NCBI GenBank assembly: GCA_031396695.1
Contig: JANNLG010000062.1
Location: 1 to 64,000 of the forward strand
Direction of reading: 5' to 3'
Source of the DNA: VGRW01 sp031396695
GTDB taxonomy: Bacteria; Myxococcota_A; UBA9160; SZUA-336
DNA length: 64,000 nucleotides
Shown here one piece after another: positions 50,049 through 59,302 of the stretch. The position numbers and the translations under genes were made by a program. Position 1 is the first letter of the stretch. Each line of letters starts with the position of its first letter. The notes under the pieces were generated by a model. The model was not told where the DNA came from. It searched no databases and saw nothing but the letters and a program-made list of their open reading frames with translations.

Positions 50049-50743
50049 GCGCCGGGCCGCGCATCGACATCGTCACCATCTTCCCCGAGCTGGTGGAGCA
50101 CTTTCTGACGGGCTCGCTGCTCGGCCAGGCGCGAAGCGACGGCGTACTCGAGGTGGGCGTCTCCGACCTGCGCGCCTACTCGAGCGACCGCCACCACAGC
50201 GTCGACGACGCCCCGTTCGGCGGCGGCGATGGCATGGTGCTGAAGTGCGAGCCGGTGGTGGCCGCGGTCGAGGCGATCGCCCGGCCCGGCGCGCGCGTGC
50301 TCGCGCTCTGCCCGCGCGGCCGCCGCTTCGACCAGGCGTTGGCCCGGGAGCTCGCGGCCGAACGCCAGATCGTGCTGCTGTGCGGCCGCTACGCCGGCTT
50401 CGACGAGCGAATCTTCGCGCTCACGGGTGCGGAGACGATCTCGATCGGGGACTATGTCCTGGCAGGGGGGGAGCTCGCGGCGTTGGTCGTCACGGAGGCG
50501 GTCACCCGGCTCGTGCCGGGCGTGCTCGGAAACCCGATCTCGCCCGAGGCCGACTCCTTCTCGGAGGGTCTGCTCGAACATCCGCTATACACGCGCCCGC
50601 GCGAATACCGCGGGCACGAAGCACCCGAGGTTCTGCTCTCGGGCAATCATGCAGAGATCGAGCGCTGGCGTGCGCAGGAGGCCGAGCGCCTGACGCGCGC
50701 GCGGCGGCCCGATCTCCTCGAATCCAAGGGAGCGAAGCGATGA
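50045..50743 (+). CDS. trmD: tRNA (guanine-N1)-methyltransferase TrmD
   Basis: The 232-residue SPOUT enzyme has IDIVTIFPELVEHFLTGSLLGQA (8-30), DDAPFGGGDGMVLK, LCGRYAGFDERI (the trefoil-knot SAM site) and ISIGDYVLAGGELAAL. It methylates G37 of tRNAs to prevent frameshifting. It overlaps rimM and rplS by 4 bases each, so translation is coupled. Confidence 0.97.
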   Translation: MSAGPRIDIVTIFPELVEHFLTGSLLGQARSDGVLEVGVSDLRAYSSDRHHSVDDAPFGGGDGMVLKCEPVVAAVEAIARPGARVLALCPRGRRFDQALARELAAERQIVLLCGRYAGFDERIFALTGAETISIGDYVLAGGELAALVVTEAVTRLVPGVLGNPISPEADSFSEGLLEHPLYTRPREYRGHEAPEVLLSGNHAEIERWRAQEAERLTRARRPDLLESKGAKR

Positions 50744-51144
50744 GACAGATCTCCGAGATCGGGCCGACCGAGGCGAAGGAACACCCCGAGTTCCGCGCTG
50801 GCGACACCGTGCGCGTGCACGTGCGGATCAAGGAAGGCGACAAAGAGCGCATCCAGGTCTTCGAGGGCGTGGTGCTGCAGCGCCGGCGCGGCGGGGCATC
50901 GGCGAGCTTCACGGTTCGCAAGGTCTCCTACGGCGTGGGCGTCGAGCGCATCTTCCCGCTGCAGTCGCCGACGATCGCGAAGATCGAAGTGAAGGCGCGC
51001 GGGCGCGTGCGCCGTTCGCGCCTCACCTACCTGCGCGAGCTGTCCGGCAAGGCGGCGCGCATCCGCGAGCGCGACACGTTCGTCACCGCCAGCGCAGACG
51101 CCGCGGCGCCGGCCGCCAAGGAAAGGACGACTCCGGACGCATGA
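50740..51144 (+). CDS. rplS: 50S ribosomal protein L19
   Basis: The 134-residue protein has the L19 core: FRAGDTVRVHVRIKEGDKERIQVFEGVVLQRRRGG, SFTVRKVSYGVGVERIFPLQSP, and the C-terminal VRRSRLTYLRELSGKAARIRER. An extra Ala/Thr-rich tail of about 20 residues (TASADAAAPAAKERTTPDA) follows. Its stop overlaps the YhaN-like gene (ATGA), tying that gene to the ribosomal operon. Confidence 0.97.
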   Translation: MRQISEIGPTEAKEHPEFRAGDTVRVHVRIKEGDKERIQVFEGVVLQRRRGGASASFTVRKVSYGVGVERIFPLQSPTIAKIEVKARGRVRRSRLTYLRELSGKAARIRERDTFVTASADAAAPAAKERTTPDA

Positions 51145-53063
51145 GGATCCACGGGATCCAGCTCCGCGGGCTGACCGCGCCGACCGGCGACCACCAGCTC
51201 GGTCTCGATCCCGGCTACACCGTCCTGCGTAGTGCCGATCCCGCCTCGGCGCGAAATCTGCTCGCGCTCGTGCGCGCGCTCTTCCACCCCGAAAGCGCGC
51301 GCGTCGTCGCAGCCGACACGCGCGGCCGCGCGCTGATGACGCTCGCGCTGCGTGCCGACGGCTGTCTGGTCGCAGCGGACTTCGCGCGCGGCCGGGTCTC
51401 GCTCGGCCGGCTCGAGGTGAAGGGCGGCGGGCACAAGTCGCTCTCCAGCGACGCGCACGAGATCGAGGAGTACCTGCTGGCCGTCGGACTGCCGGCCGCG
51501 GACGAGTTCGAGCGTCTGCACGTGTTCGGCGCCCGGCCCGCGGGTGGCGTCCGCTCGAGCTCGGCTCCGATCGCGCCGGTGATTCCCCCGCTGCCGCGCA
51601 CTGCGGCCGTCGCGCGCAGCGCCCCGGACGAGGCGGCGCAAGCGCAGGCGCAGCGCGCGCAGAGGGTGGCGGAGTACGAGGCTCGTACGCGCGCCCTCGG
51701 AGCGGAGCGAGAGCGACTGACGGCCGAGCTCGACGCGGCGCTCGCGGCCGCCGCCGGCCAGCGCGACCGAGATGCGCTGCGCATCGCCGAGCTGCGCGCG
51801 CTCGAAGATGAGTTCGCGAAGCTCGAGCAGGAGCACAAAGCCACGCAGGCCGAGCTCGAGAAGAACACCGCGCTCGCCGAGTCGGTCGAGGACTTCGACA
51901 CCCGCCTCGCGCAGTTTCGCACGCTGGCTGCGGAGCACGACGAGGAGCGCGCCGTGGTCGAGGACAAGCGCCTCGACCTGCTCGCGGACCGCGCGCGCCT
52001 GCGCAGCGCGCCGCGCCGGCAGCGCGTGCCCATCCTGCTCGGGCTCGCGCTCGGCGCGGCCGGCGCCGCGGCGGGCGCGGTCGGCTACCGCGCGGGATAC
52101 GGACTCGCGGTCGTCGGAATCGTGGCGCTGCTGGCGGCGCTGGTGGCCACGCACATCGCGCGCGCGAAGCTGACCCGCATCGAGACGCTGCTCGCGGTGC
52201 TGCGCGTTCGGGAGCGCACGTCCGAGCGGCGCTTCGCGTCCGAGGGCGCGCAGGTTCGCGGCTTGATGCTCGCGCTCGGCGTCGACTCGCTCGATGGACT
52301 GAAGACCGCCGCGCAGGGCTTCATCGAACTGGTCGAGCGGGTGGCCACGCAGAAGCGACGCCTGGCCGAGCTCGCCGAGCGTCATCCCGCGACGGCGCGC
52401 GACGAGCTGGCGCGGCTCGCGCGCGCGCGCACCGGCGTCGATGGGAACCCGGCCGTGCGCGCGGCGCGCGAAGCGCTGCTCGCCTGTCCGACCGCGGTCG
52501 TGCTGCCTGCGCTCCCGCCCGTCCCTGTGCTGGCGACACCCGCCGTCGAATTCATGCCCACCGAGGCGGACACCGCGGTCGACTTCGTCGAGAAGCCCGA
52601 TGAGGAGCCCGAGCCCGTCTCGTCCGAGCTCGGCCCGGAGGTGTTGGTCGAGGCCACGGCGCGCGTGCTCGGCCGCAGCGAGGCCGAGGTCCGCGCGCGT
52701 CTGACCCCGGTCCTGCCCGTGTACCTGCGCGCGCTCTCGACGGGCACATTCACCAACGCGCGCTCCGCCGACGGTGGGTGGCTCTTGCGCGGCGCGGCGC
52801 GCGAGGAGCAGCCGTTCGCCGAGCTGCCCGACCGCGAGCGCGAGCTGGTTCGACTGGCGGTGCAGCTCGCGCTGCTCGAAGCGCTGGCCGCCGACCGGCG
52901 CGTGCCGCTGCTGATCGGTCCCGACCTGCCCGCGCGCGGCGAGGCCGAGCAGCGAGCGCTCGCGCGCGCGTTCAAGCGCCTCGCCTCGGTCGTGCAGGTG
53001 GTGCAGTTCGCGACCGCCTCCGCGCCTTGGGCGGAGCACGCCGGAAAGAGCTTCGAGCTCTAG
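51141..53063 (+). CDS. Degenerate YhaN/AAA-type coiled-coil membrane protein
   Basis: The 640-residue protein starts MRIHGIQLRGLTAP with LDPGYTVLRS, matching YhaN/RecF-type ATPases (which read MRIxxLxLxNF and LxPGLTVIxGPN), but the Walker A stretch is replaced by RSADPASARN (30-39). Residues about 155-290 form a coiled coil. Two membrane helices (about 295-338) are followed by more helices, as in YhaN. The C-terminus has ELPDRERELVRLAVQLALLEALAADRRVPLLIGPDLP (about 560-597), matching the YhaN ending, where the Walker B LLLDDP is altered to LLIGPD. Both ATP motifs look lost, so it may be a structural pseudo-ATPase. Its place at the end of rpsP-rplS suggests co-expression with ribosome genes. 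Confidence 0.7.
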   Translation: MRIHGIQLRGLTAPTGDHQLGLDPGYTVLRSADPASARNLLALVRALFHPESARVVAADTRGRALMTLALRADGCLVAADFARGRVSLGRLEVKGGGHKSLSSDAHEIEEYLLAVGLPAADEFERLHVFGARPAGGVRSSSAPIAPVIPPLPRTAAVARSAPDEAAQAQAQRAQRVAEYEARTRALGAERERLTAELDAALAAAAGQRDRDALRIAELRALEDEFAKLEQEHKATQAELEKNTALAESVEDFDTRLAQFRTLAAEHDEERAVVEDKRLDLLADRARLRSAPRRQRVPILLGLALGAAGAAAGAVGYRAGYGLAVVGIVALLAALVATHIARAKLTRIETLLAVLRVRERTSERRFASEGAQVRGLMLALGVDSLDGLKTAAQGFIELVERVATQKRRLAELAERHPATARDELARLARARTGVDGNPAVRAAREALLACPTAVVLPALPPVPVLATPAVEFMPTEADTAVDFVEKPDEEPEPVSSELGPEVLVEATARVLGRSEAEVRARLTPVLPVYLRALSTGTFTNARSADGGWLLRGAAREEQPFAELPDRERELVRLAVQLALLEALAADRRVPLLIGPDLPARGEAEQRALARAFKRLASVVQVVQFATASAPWAEHAGKSFEL

Positions 53064-53473
53064 TCGCGGTCCGCGGTGAACGCGTCGCGGATGTGTGTCA
53101 GGCGCGGCGGCGTCACGCCCGCGTCGATCGCCACCACGTCGAAGCGCACGCGCGCGAAGCGCGGCAGCCCGCCGCGCGCGAGCAGCTCGCCCGCCGCGCG
53201 CACGATGCGCCTCTGCTTGCGCGCGTCGACGGACTCCGCGGCCGTTCCGAAGGCCCGGCCCGCGCGCAGCCGAACCTCGACGATCACCAGCGCCGCGCCG
53301 TCGAGCGCGACCAGATCGAGCTCGGCGAAGCGAAGGTGTACGTTGCGCGCAACGATGCGGAACCCGAGCTGCTCGAGATGCCGCGCGGCGAGCGCCTCAC
53401 CGGCGGCGCCGCGCGCGCGCGTGTGGCGGCCCGTTCTCGGACGACGATCGGGCGTCGGAGGACGATCGGACAT
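53060..53473 (-). CDS. yraN: YraN family (UPF0102) nuclease-like protein
   Basis: From the ATG at 53473 this 137-residue protein has ARGAAGEALAARHLEQLGFRIVARNVH (21-47), ELDLVALDGAALVIVEVRLRAG (about 51-72; the usual ExDLIA...VEVK pattern with Arg in place of Lys), and SVDARKQRRIVRAAGELL. UPF0102 proteins have a restriction-endonuclease-like fold; the function is not established. Usually it lies near rnhB/rplS on the same strand; here it is on the opposite strand and overlaps the YhaN-like gene by 4 bases. Confidence 0.87.
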   Translation of the reverse strand: MSDRPPTPDRRPRTGRHTRARGAAGEALAARHLEQLGFRIVARNVHLRFAELDLVALDGAALVIVEVRLRAGRAFGTAAESVDARKQRRIVRAAGELLARGGLPRFARVRFDVVAIDAGVTPPRLTHIRDAFTADRD

Positions 53474-53503
53474 GGGCGTGCCTCGCTTTCGGGGTGAGGC
53501 CTC

Positions 53504-54349
53504 GTGACCGTACCGGACGCGCGCGCGACGGTCTACGTGGTGGCCACGCCGATCGGGAATCTCGAGGACCTGTCGCCGCGCGCGCAGCGCGTGCTGCGCG
53601 AGGTGGCGGTGATCGCCTGCGAGGACACGCGCCACACGGCGCTGCTCTGCCAACGTTACGAGATCGCCACGCCGCGCGTCTCGCTGCACGCGCACAACGA
53701 GGCGCGCCGCGTGCCCGAGTTGCTCGAACGACTGGCGCGCGGCGAGTCGCTCGCACTCGTCTCCGACGCGGGCACACCGCTGGTCTCCGATCCGGGCGAG
53801 CGGCTGGTGCGCGCGGCGCTCGAAGCGGGCCACGCGGTCGTGCCCGTGCCGGGGCCGTCGGCCGTGCTCGCGGCGCTGGTCGCGAGCGGCTTCGCGACCA
53901 GCCCGTTCGCGTTCGTCGGCTTCCTGCCGCGCAAAGGCGGCGAGCGCGCGCGCACACTGGCGGCGCTCGCTGCGTTTCCGGGCACGCTCGTATTGTTCGA
54001 GGCACCGAACCGCGCGGCCGCCACGCTGCGCGATCTGCACGACGCCCTCGGACCGCGGCGCGCGGCGCTCGCGCGCGAGCTGACCAAGCGCCACGAATCG
54101 GTGTTGCGCGGGCGGCTCGGCGAGCTCGCGCTCGAAGAGCTGCGCGGCGAGCTGACGATCGTGGTGGATGGCGCCGCGCAGCGCGGCCCGCAAGAGCCCG
54201 AAGCGTTCGACGTAGACGAGTTGGTGGACCGCCTCCTCTCCTCCGGCCTCTCCGCCCGCGACGCCGCCCGTACCCTCGCTGCAGAGCTCGGCCTCGCCAA
54301 GCGCGACGCCTACGCGCGCGTGCTCGCGCGCGTTCCGCGCGGCGGCTGA
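53504..54349 (+). CDS. rsmI: 16S rRNA (cytidine-2'-O)-methyltransferase RsmI
   Basis: The 281-residue protein starts at a GTG. It contains VYVVATPIGNLEDLSPRAQRVLREVAVIACEDTRHTALL, SLALVSDAGTPLVSDPGERLVRAA and VPVPGPSAVLAALVASG, the signature blocks of the RsmI/tetrapyrrole-methylase fold. It methylates C1402 of 16S rRNA. It is divergent from yraN and convergent with ligA. Confidence 0.95.
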   Translation: MTVPDARATVYVVATPIGNLEDLSPRAQRVLREVAVIACEDTRHTALLCQRYEIATPRVSLHAHNEARRVPELLERLARGESLALVSDAGTPLVSDPGERLVRAALEAGHAVVPVPGPSAVLAALVASGFATSPFAFVGFLPRKGGERARTLAALAAFPGTLVLFEAPNRAAATLRDLHDALGPRRAALARELTKRHESVLRGRLGELALEELRGELTIVVDGAAQRGPQEPEAFDVDELVDRLLSSGLSARDAARTLAAELGLAKRDAYARVLARVPRGG

Positions 54350-54356
54350 GCCGCGT

Positions 54357-56387
54357 TCAAGCGCCGGGACCGCCCTCGGCGATCAGCCGCGCAGCTTCGC
54401 GTTCGTCGATCACCGCCACGCCGAGCTCACGCGCTTTCTCGAGCTTCGCGCCCGCGTTCTCGCCCGCGAGCAGGTAGCTCGTCTTCTTCGAGACTGAATC
54501 GGTGACCTTCGCGCCGGCGGCCTCGAGACGTGCCTTCCAGGTCGCGCGCGGATCGCCGAGCGAGCCGGTGATCACGAAGGTCCGGCCGGCGAGCGTCGCG
54601 CTCTCCGAGAGCTCGCGCGCCGGCGCGCTCTGGATGCGCAGGACGCTGCACAGACGCGTGAACTCCGCGCGGTTCTCGGGGTCCTCAAGCCAGAAGCGGA
54701 TCGCCTCGGCGATCGTCGGACCGATCTCGTCGACGGCCTCGAGCTCGTCGCTCGTGGCGACGAGCAGGCGCGACAGATCGGAGTGTGCGCGCGCGAGCAC
54801 CGCCGCTACGTGCTCGCCGACGTGGCGAATGCCGAGCGCGTACAGGAAGCGCGCGGCGCTCACGTCCTTCGCGCGCTCCAGCGCGTCGATCAGATTTTGC
54901 GCGGATTTCTCGCCCATGCGTGCGAGCGCGGCGAGCTGCGCGGCCGTGAGCGCGAACAGATCCGAGGGACGCTTCACCAGATCCGCCGCGACCAGCTGAT
55001 CGACGAGCTTCTCGCCCAGTCCTTCCACGTCGAGCGCGTTGCGGCTCGCGAAGTGGCGCAGCCGCTCGCGCAGCTTGGCGGGGCAGTGCGGATTCGGGCA
55101 GCGCAGCGCCACCTCGCCTCCGCTGCGCAGCGTGCGCTCGCCGCAGATCGGGCAGGTCTCGGGCAGGCGGTACGGAACGGTGTCGGGCGGCCGGCGCTCG
55201 CGCACGACCTTCACCAGCTTGGGGATCACGTCGCCCGCGCGCTCGACGAACACGGTGTCGCCGACGCGCACGTCGAGTCGGTCGATCTCGTCCTGGTTGT
55301 GCAGCGTCGCGTGCTCGACGGTGACGCCGCCGATCTTGACCGGCTCGAGCACCGCCACGGGTGTGAGCGTGCCGGTGCGTCCGACCGACGCCTCGATCGC
55401 GATCACGCGCGTGGTCTCCTGGCGCGGCGCGAACTTGAACGCGATCGCCCAGCGTGGCGAACGGTTCAGCGTGCCGAGCCGCTTCTGCAGCGCGAAGTCA
55501 TCGACCTTCAGCACCGTTCCGTCGACCTCGTAGGGCAGGGCGTCGCGTTCGAGTTCCAGCCGCTCGTGAAACGCGAGCGCGTCCCCGATCCCGACGCAGT
55601 GCGCGCGGCGCGTGTCGACGCGGAAGCCGAGCTCGGCGAGCCGCGCGAGCAGCTCGCCGTGCGCCTTCGCGCCGAGCGACTCCTCGCCGCGACCGATCCC
55701 GTACACGAAGAACTCGAGCGGCCGCGCGGCGGCGCTCGTCGGGTCGAGCTGGCGCAGCGTGCCGGCGGTCGAGTTGCGCGGATTGGCGAACCCCTCGAGC
55801 CCCTGCGCGCGCCGCTCGTCGTTCATCGCCGCGAACTCCGCGAGCGGCATCAGCACTTCGCCGCGCACCTCGAGCAGCGGCGGCGGGTGCTTGCCGCGCA
55901 GCCGCAGCGGAATCGTGCGCACGGTGCGCAGGTTGTGGCTCACGTCCTCGCCGGTGCGCCCGTCGCCGCGCGTGGAGCCGAGCGCGAAGCGGCCGTCTTC
56001 GTAGACCAGCTCGACCGCGACGCCGTCGTACTTCGGCTCCGCGGAGTAGACGAGCTCGTCGGCCGTGGCCAGGTAGCGGCGAACGCGCGCGTCGAAGGCG
56101 ACCAGCTCGTCGCGATTCATGGCGTTGTCGAGCGAGAGCATCTGCACGGCGTGCTCGACGGCTCGGAAGCTCGCGGCCGGCGCGCCGCCCACCCGTTGGG
56201 TCGGCGAGTCCGGCGTCACCCACTCCGGGTGGCGGGCCTCGAGCGCGAGCGCCTCGCGGAACAACCGGTCGTACTCCGCGTCCGCGATCTGCGGGGCGTC
56301 GAGCACGTGGTACAGGTGGTTGTGCCGCTCGAGCTGATCTCGCAGCTCGAGCAACCGCGCGTGCTCCGTGGCCTTCGCGTCCGGCAC
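54357..56387 (-). CDS. ligA: NAD-dependent DNA ligase LigA
   Basis: The 676-residue protein has the LigA order: Ia domain, adenylation domain with the catalytic Lys119 in EPKYDG, OB fold (ASVGRTGTLTPVAVLEPVKIGG), a zinc finger (CPICGERTLRSGG...CPNPHCPAKL), helix-hairpin-helix repeats, and a C-terminal BRCT domain (GRTFVITGSLG; KVTDSVSKKTSYLLAGENAGAKLEKA). It seals nicks at Okazaki junctions. Length is normal for LigA. It is convergent with rsmI (7 bases between them) and divergent from the histidine kinase gene. Confidence 0.98.
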   Translation of the reverse strand: MPDAKATEHARLLELRDQLERHNHLYHVLDAPQIADAEYDRLFREALALEARHPEWVTPDSPTQRVGGAPAASFRAVEHAVQMLSLDNAMNRDELVAFDARVRRYLATADELVYSAEPKYDGVAVELVYEDGRFALGSTRGDGRTGEDVSHNLRTVRTIPLRLRGKHPPPLLEVRGEVLMPLAEFAAMNDERRAQGLEGFANPRNSTAGTLRQLDPTSAAARPLEFFVYGIGRGEESLGAKAHGELLARLAELGFRVDTRRAHCVGIGDALAFHERLELERDALPYEVDGTVLKVDDFALQKRLGTLNRSPRWAIAFKFAPRQETTRVIAIEASVGRTGTLTPVAVLEPVKIGGVTVEHATLHNQDEIDRLDVRVGDTVFVERAGDVIPKLVKVVRERRPPDTVPYRLPETCPICGERTLRSGGEVALRCPNPHCPAKLRERLRHFASRNALDVEGLGEKLVDQLVAADLVKRPSDLFALTAAQLAALARMGEKSAQNLIDALERAKDVSAARFLYALGIRHVGEHVAAVLARAHSDLSRLLVATSDELEAVDEIGPTIAEAIRFWLEDPENRAEFTRLCSVLRIQSAPARELSESATLAGRTFVITGSLGDPRATWKARLEAAGAKVTDSVSKKTSYLLAGENAGAKLEKARELGVAVIDEREAARLIAEGGPGA

Positions 56388-56520
56388 CGCCGGCCATCAT
56401 GGCAAAGCTGCGGCAACCCGCGCCAGCCGTGTCCGGTCCCGCCTGCAAGCCAGCCTGCGGAGAGTAGAAAAGGTTCACTCTTGGGTAAGCTGCTCGCCCA
56501 GAATGCCGAAGAGGAGCCAG

Positions 56521-57630
56521 ATGAAGCTCGACTCTCCGCTTTGCTCTTCGGACGAAACATCGGCCCTGCTGGAGGCCCTGGACCACGGACTCGTACGCGT
56601 GGCGGGGGGTCGCATTGCGGCCGCCAATTCCGCGCTCGGACGCATGGCCGGCCTGCCCGCGGCCGAGCTCGCGGGCCGCAGGATCGAGGAGCTGCTGGTC
56701 GACCCGGGTGATCGCCCGCTCGCGGCGCTCGAGTCGGGTGACGGCTATCAGCTCCGAGACTTGCAAGGTCGCTTGCGACCGGTCTCGCTGCGGCGCGTCT
56801 CGGACGCGCTCTGGATCGTGCTCGACCGCGAGCGCGAGAGCCGGCTCGAGCGCGAGGTCTGGCGCCTGGCGAGCGATCTGGGCGACGAGCGCGAGCGCGC
56901 CCAGCAGGCGAGTGCGCGCGCCACACCCGGCGACGAGCCGTTGCGCGGCGAGCAGGTCGGCATGATCGAGCACGAGATCCGCACTGCGGTGACCGCCGTG
57001 CGCGGGTATCTGCGCTGGCTGAGCGCCGAGCGCGATCGTCTGCTCGATCCCGAGCACTGGAGCTTCGTGCGCGAAGCGCGCCGCGCGATCGAACGGGTCG
57101 CCCCGCTGCTCGACAACCTGCTCGAGCTCGCGCGCGCGGGTGAAGCCCTGCCGAGCGCCCGCAAGCCGCTGCGCCTGCACGACGTTATCGAGCTGGCGCT
57201 GCGCACCGCGCGGCCGCTGCTCGCCGACCGCGGCGTCAGCGTCGAGTGCGAGCTCTGCGCGCAGCCGGACGCGCTGTGCGGCGATCCGGACCGGCTCGAA
57301 CAGGTGTTCGTGAATCTTCTCGCGAACGCCGCGTCGCATTCTCCCGTCGGCGGCCACGTGCTCGTCTCGACCGATCTCGCGGAGCTCGAGGACGGCACGG
57401 TTGTACAAATCGCCGTCGCCGATCAGGGCTCCGGCGTGGCGCTCGCCGACATCGAGCGGATCTTTCGGCCGTTCGTCCAAGGCCATGCTTCGATCGGCGT
57501 CGCATCCGGTGGCGTGGGCCTCGGGCTCGCGATCTGCCGGCGCATCGTTTCCGCCCACGGCGGGCACATCGAAGCCGTGCCCGACGTCGGCCATGGACTG
57601 TTCCGCGTGACGCTTCCGAGCGAGAGGTAG
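56521..57630 (+). CDS. Soluble PAS-containing sensor histidine kinase
   Basis: From the ATG at 56521 this 369-residue protein lacks membrane helices, so it senses a cytoplasmic signal. The N-terminus is a PAS-like domain (about 15-105). The HisKA phosphorylation His is at 151 in MIEHEIRTAV, and the HATPase domain shows N-box NLLANAASHS, G1 VADQGSGV and G2 GVGLGLAI. It is followed 8 bases later by a sigma-54 response regulator gene, its likely partner. This resembles the PrsK/PrsR pairs linked to exopolysaccharide loci. Confidence 0.92.
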   Translation: MKLDSPLCSSDETSALLEALDHGLVRVAGGRIAAANSALGRMAGLPAAELAGRRIEELLVDPGDRPLAALESGDGYQLRDLQGRLRPVSLRRVSDALWIVLDRERESRLEREVWRLASDLGDERERAQQASARATPGDEPLRGEQVGMIEHEIRTAVTAVRGYLRWLSAERDRLLDPEHWSFVREARRAIERVAPLLDNLLELARAGEALPSARKPLRLHDVIELALRTARPLLADRGVSVECELCAQPDALCGDPDRLEQVFVNLLANAASHSPVGGHVLVSTDLAELEDGTVVQIAVADQGSGVALADIERIFRPFVQGHASIGVASGGVGLGLAICRRIVSAHGGHIEAVPDVGHGLFRVTLPSER

Positions 57631-57638
57631 ACGACCCG

Positions 57639-59090
57639 ATGACCCGACCCGGAACGCCGCGCACCGTACCGCAGCGCAAACAGATCCTCGTCGTCGACGA
57701 CGCCGAGGTGATTCGCACCTACCTGCGCAACCTGTTGCCCATGAAGGGCTACGACGTGCTGGTCGCCGAGGATGGGCTGAAGGCAATGGCGCTGCTCAAC
57801 GGCGGCGCGCGCCCGGACGTGGTCGTGCTCGACGTGATGATGCCCGGCATCGACGGCATCGAGACGCTGCGCAAGATCAAGCAGCTGATTCCCGAGGTGC
57901 CGGTGGTCATGCTCTCCGTCGTCGGCAAGGCGGGCACCGTGGTCGACGCCATGAACCTGGGCGCGGCCGACTACATCAACAAGCCGTTCGAGGAAGAAGA
58001 GCTCGAGATCGCGCTCAAGAAGGTGCTCGAGGTCGAGAACCTGAAGGGCGATCGCGACGATCTGCGCGAGCGCCTGCGCGCGCACGAGGCGCGCGAGCGC
58101 ACCAGCTTCCTGTGGGCGTCCGAGAAGATGACGCGCATCCGCGACATCCTGGAGCAGGTCTCCGACGCGGACGTCACGATCCTGATCCACGGCGAGAGCG
58201 GCGTCGGCAAGGAAGTCGTCGCGCGCACCACGCACGAGTTCTCGACCCGCCGCGAGCAGCGCTTCGTGAAAGTGAACTGCGCGGCGCTGCCCGAGGAGCT
58301 GCTCGAGAGCGAGCTGTTCGGCTACGAGCGCGGCGCCTTCACGGGCGCGTCGTCGCGCAAGGCCGGCAAGTTCGAGGTCGCCAGCGGCGGCACGATGTTC
58401 CTGGACGAGATCGCGGAGATGAGCCCGAAGCTCCAGGCGAAGCTGCTCCAGGTCCTGCAGGACGGAGAGTTCTCGCGCCTCGGCGGCGATGTGGACGTGC
58501 GCGTGGACGTGCGAGTCCTGGCGGCCACCAACCGCAACCTCGAGGACATGGTCCGGCAGGGCACCTTCCGCGAGGACCTGTACTACCGGCTGAACGTGGT
58601 CAACGTGTGCGTGCCTCCGCTGCGCGAGCGCAAGGAGGAGATCCCCGTCCTGGTCGAGCACTTCCTGACCATGTACAGCGCCAAGTATGGTCGCGAGCTG
58701 CAGGTGATCTCGGACCGGCTGATGCGCGGCTTCCTGGCCTACCGCTGGCCGGGCAACGTGCGCGAGCTCGAGAACATGATCAAACGCATCGTCGTCCTAC
58801 AGAGCGAAGATGCGATCGCGGACGAGATTTTCGGAGCGCCCATGCCGAGCGCCGCAGAGGCGGCCAGCGCACCGGAAGCCGCCGAGCAGCCCGCGGTTGG
58901 CGAGGGCGGCGACTCCGGCCCGGTCTCGCTGCGCGACATCGGTCGCCGCGCGGCCCGCGACGCCGAGCGCGAGGCCCTCAAGCGGGTGCTCTACCAGACC
59001 AACTGGAACCGCAAGAAGGCGGCCCGGATCCTGGAGGTCTCGTACAAGACACTCCTCCAGAAGATCAAAGAGTGCGGGCTGGGCGAATAG
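57639..59090 (+). CDS. Sigma-54-dependent response regulator (NtrC family)
   Basis: The 483-residue protein has a receiver domain with the phosphoacceptor Asp65 (VLDVMMPG) and a conserved Lys (NKPF). The AAA+ domain has Walker A GESGVGKE (185-192), the sigma-54 contact loop GAFTGA (232-237), Walker B GGTMFLDEI and the arginine finger region. A C-terminal Fis-type HTH follows (LKRVLYQTNWNRKKAARILEVSYKTLLQKI). It should activate sigma-54 promoters when phosphorylated by the upstream kinase. The polysaccharide operon just downstream has such a promoter. PrsR-type regulators of EPS genes share this layout. Confidence 0.95.
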   Translation: MTRPGTPRTVPQRKQILVVDDAEVIRTYLRNLLPMKGYDVLVAEDGLKAMALLNGGARPDVVVLDVMMPGIDGIETLRKIKQLIPEVPVVMLSVVGKAGTVVDAMNLGAADYINKPFEEEELEIALKKVLEVENLKGDRDDLRERLRAHEARERTSFLWASEKMTRIRDILEQVSDADVTILIHGESGVGKEVVARTTHEFSTRREQRFVKVNCAALPEELLESELFGYERGAFTGASSRKAGKFEVASGGTMFLDEIAEMSPKLQAKLLQVLQDGEFSRLGGDVDVRVDVRVLAATNRNLEDMVRQGTFREDLYYRLNVVNVCVPPLRERKEEIPVLVEHFLTMYSAKYGRELQVISDRLMRGFLAYRWPGNVRELENMIKRIVVLQSEDAIADEIFGAPMPSAAEAASAPEAAEQPAVGEGGDSGPVSLRDIGRRAARDAEREALKRVLYQTNWNRKKAARILEVSYKTLLQKIKECGLGE

Positions 59091-59203
59091 CCTCTTCACG
59101 ACATCTTCGTTCGCGCAGACACCAGCGCTTCTCGTAATATGTAGCCATCTTCCCTCCGCCCCCCCCAGGCGGGCGCGCCGGACGTACCGGGCTTCCGGCC
59201 GTT

Positions 59204-59219
59204 TGGCACGCTTGTGGCA
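59204..59219 (+). promoter_or_regulatory. Sigma-54 (-24/-12) promoter of the polysaccharide operon
   Basis: TGGCACG-CTTG-TGGCA matches the sigma-54 consensus (TGGCACG-N4-TTGCA) at all but one conserved base, with GG and GC at the correct spacing. Transcription would start near 59230 and leave a leader of about 90 nt to the Wzz-like gene. The adjacent response-regulator gene encodes a sigma-54 activator, so the pairing is highly plausible. Confidence 0.8.
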
Positions 59220-59275
59220 TGATGCCCGCCCCAGCGATCCCCGGTGTTTTCTGGGGGGGCCGCCAGGTGTCTCGA

Positions 59276-59302
59276 CCCATGCGAGCGCGATTCGCGCTTG
59301 GG
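59276..59302 (+). promoter_or_regulatory. Leader hairpin next to the ribosome site of the Wzz-like gene
   Basis: In the leader, CCCA (59276-59279) pairs with TGGG (59299-59302), enclosing AGCGC/GCGCT. The ribosome site GGAGAGAGAGG begins inside the 3' arm, so folding might tune translation. No known riboswitch (including c-di-GMP types) is recognised. Confidence 0.35.
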
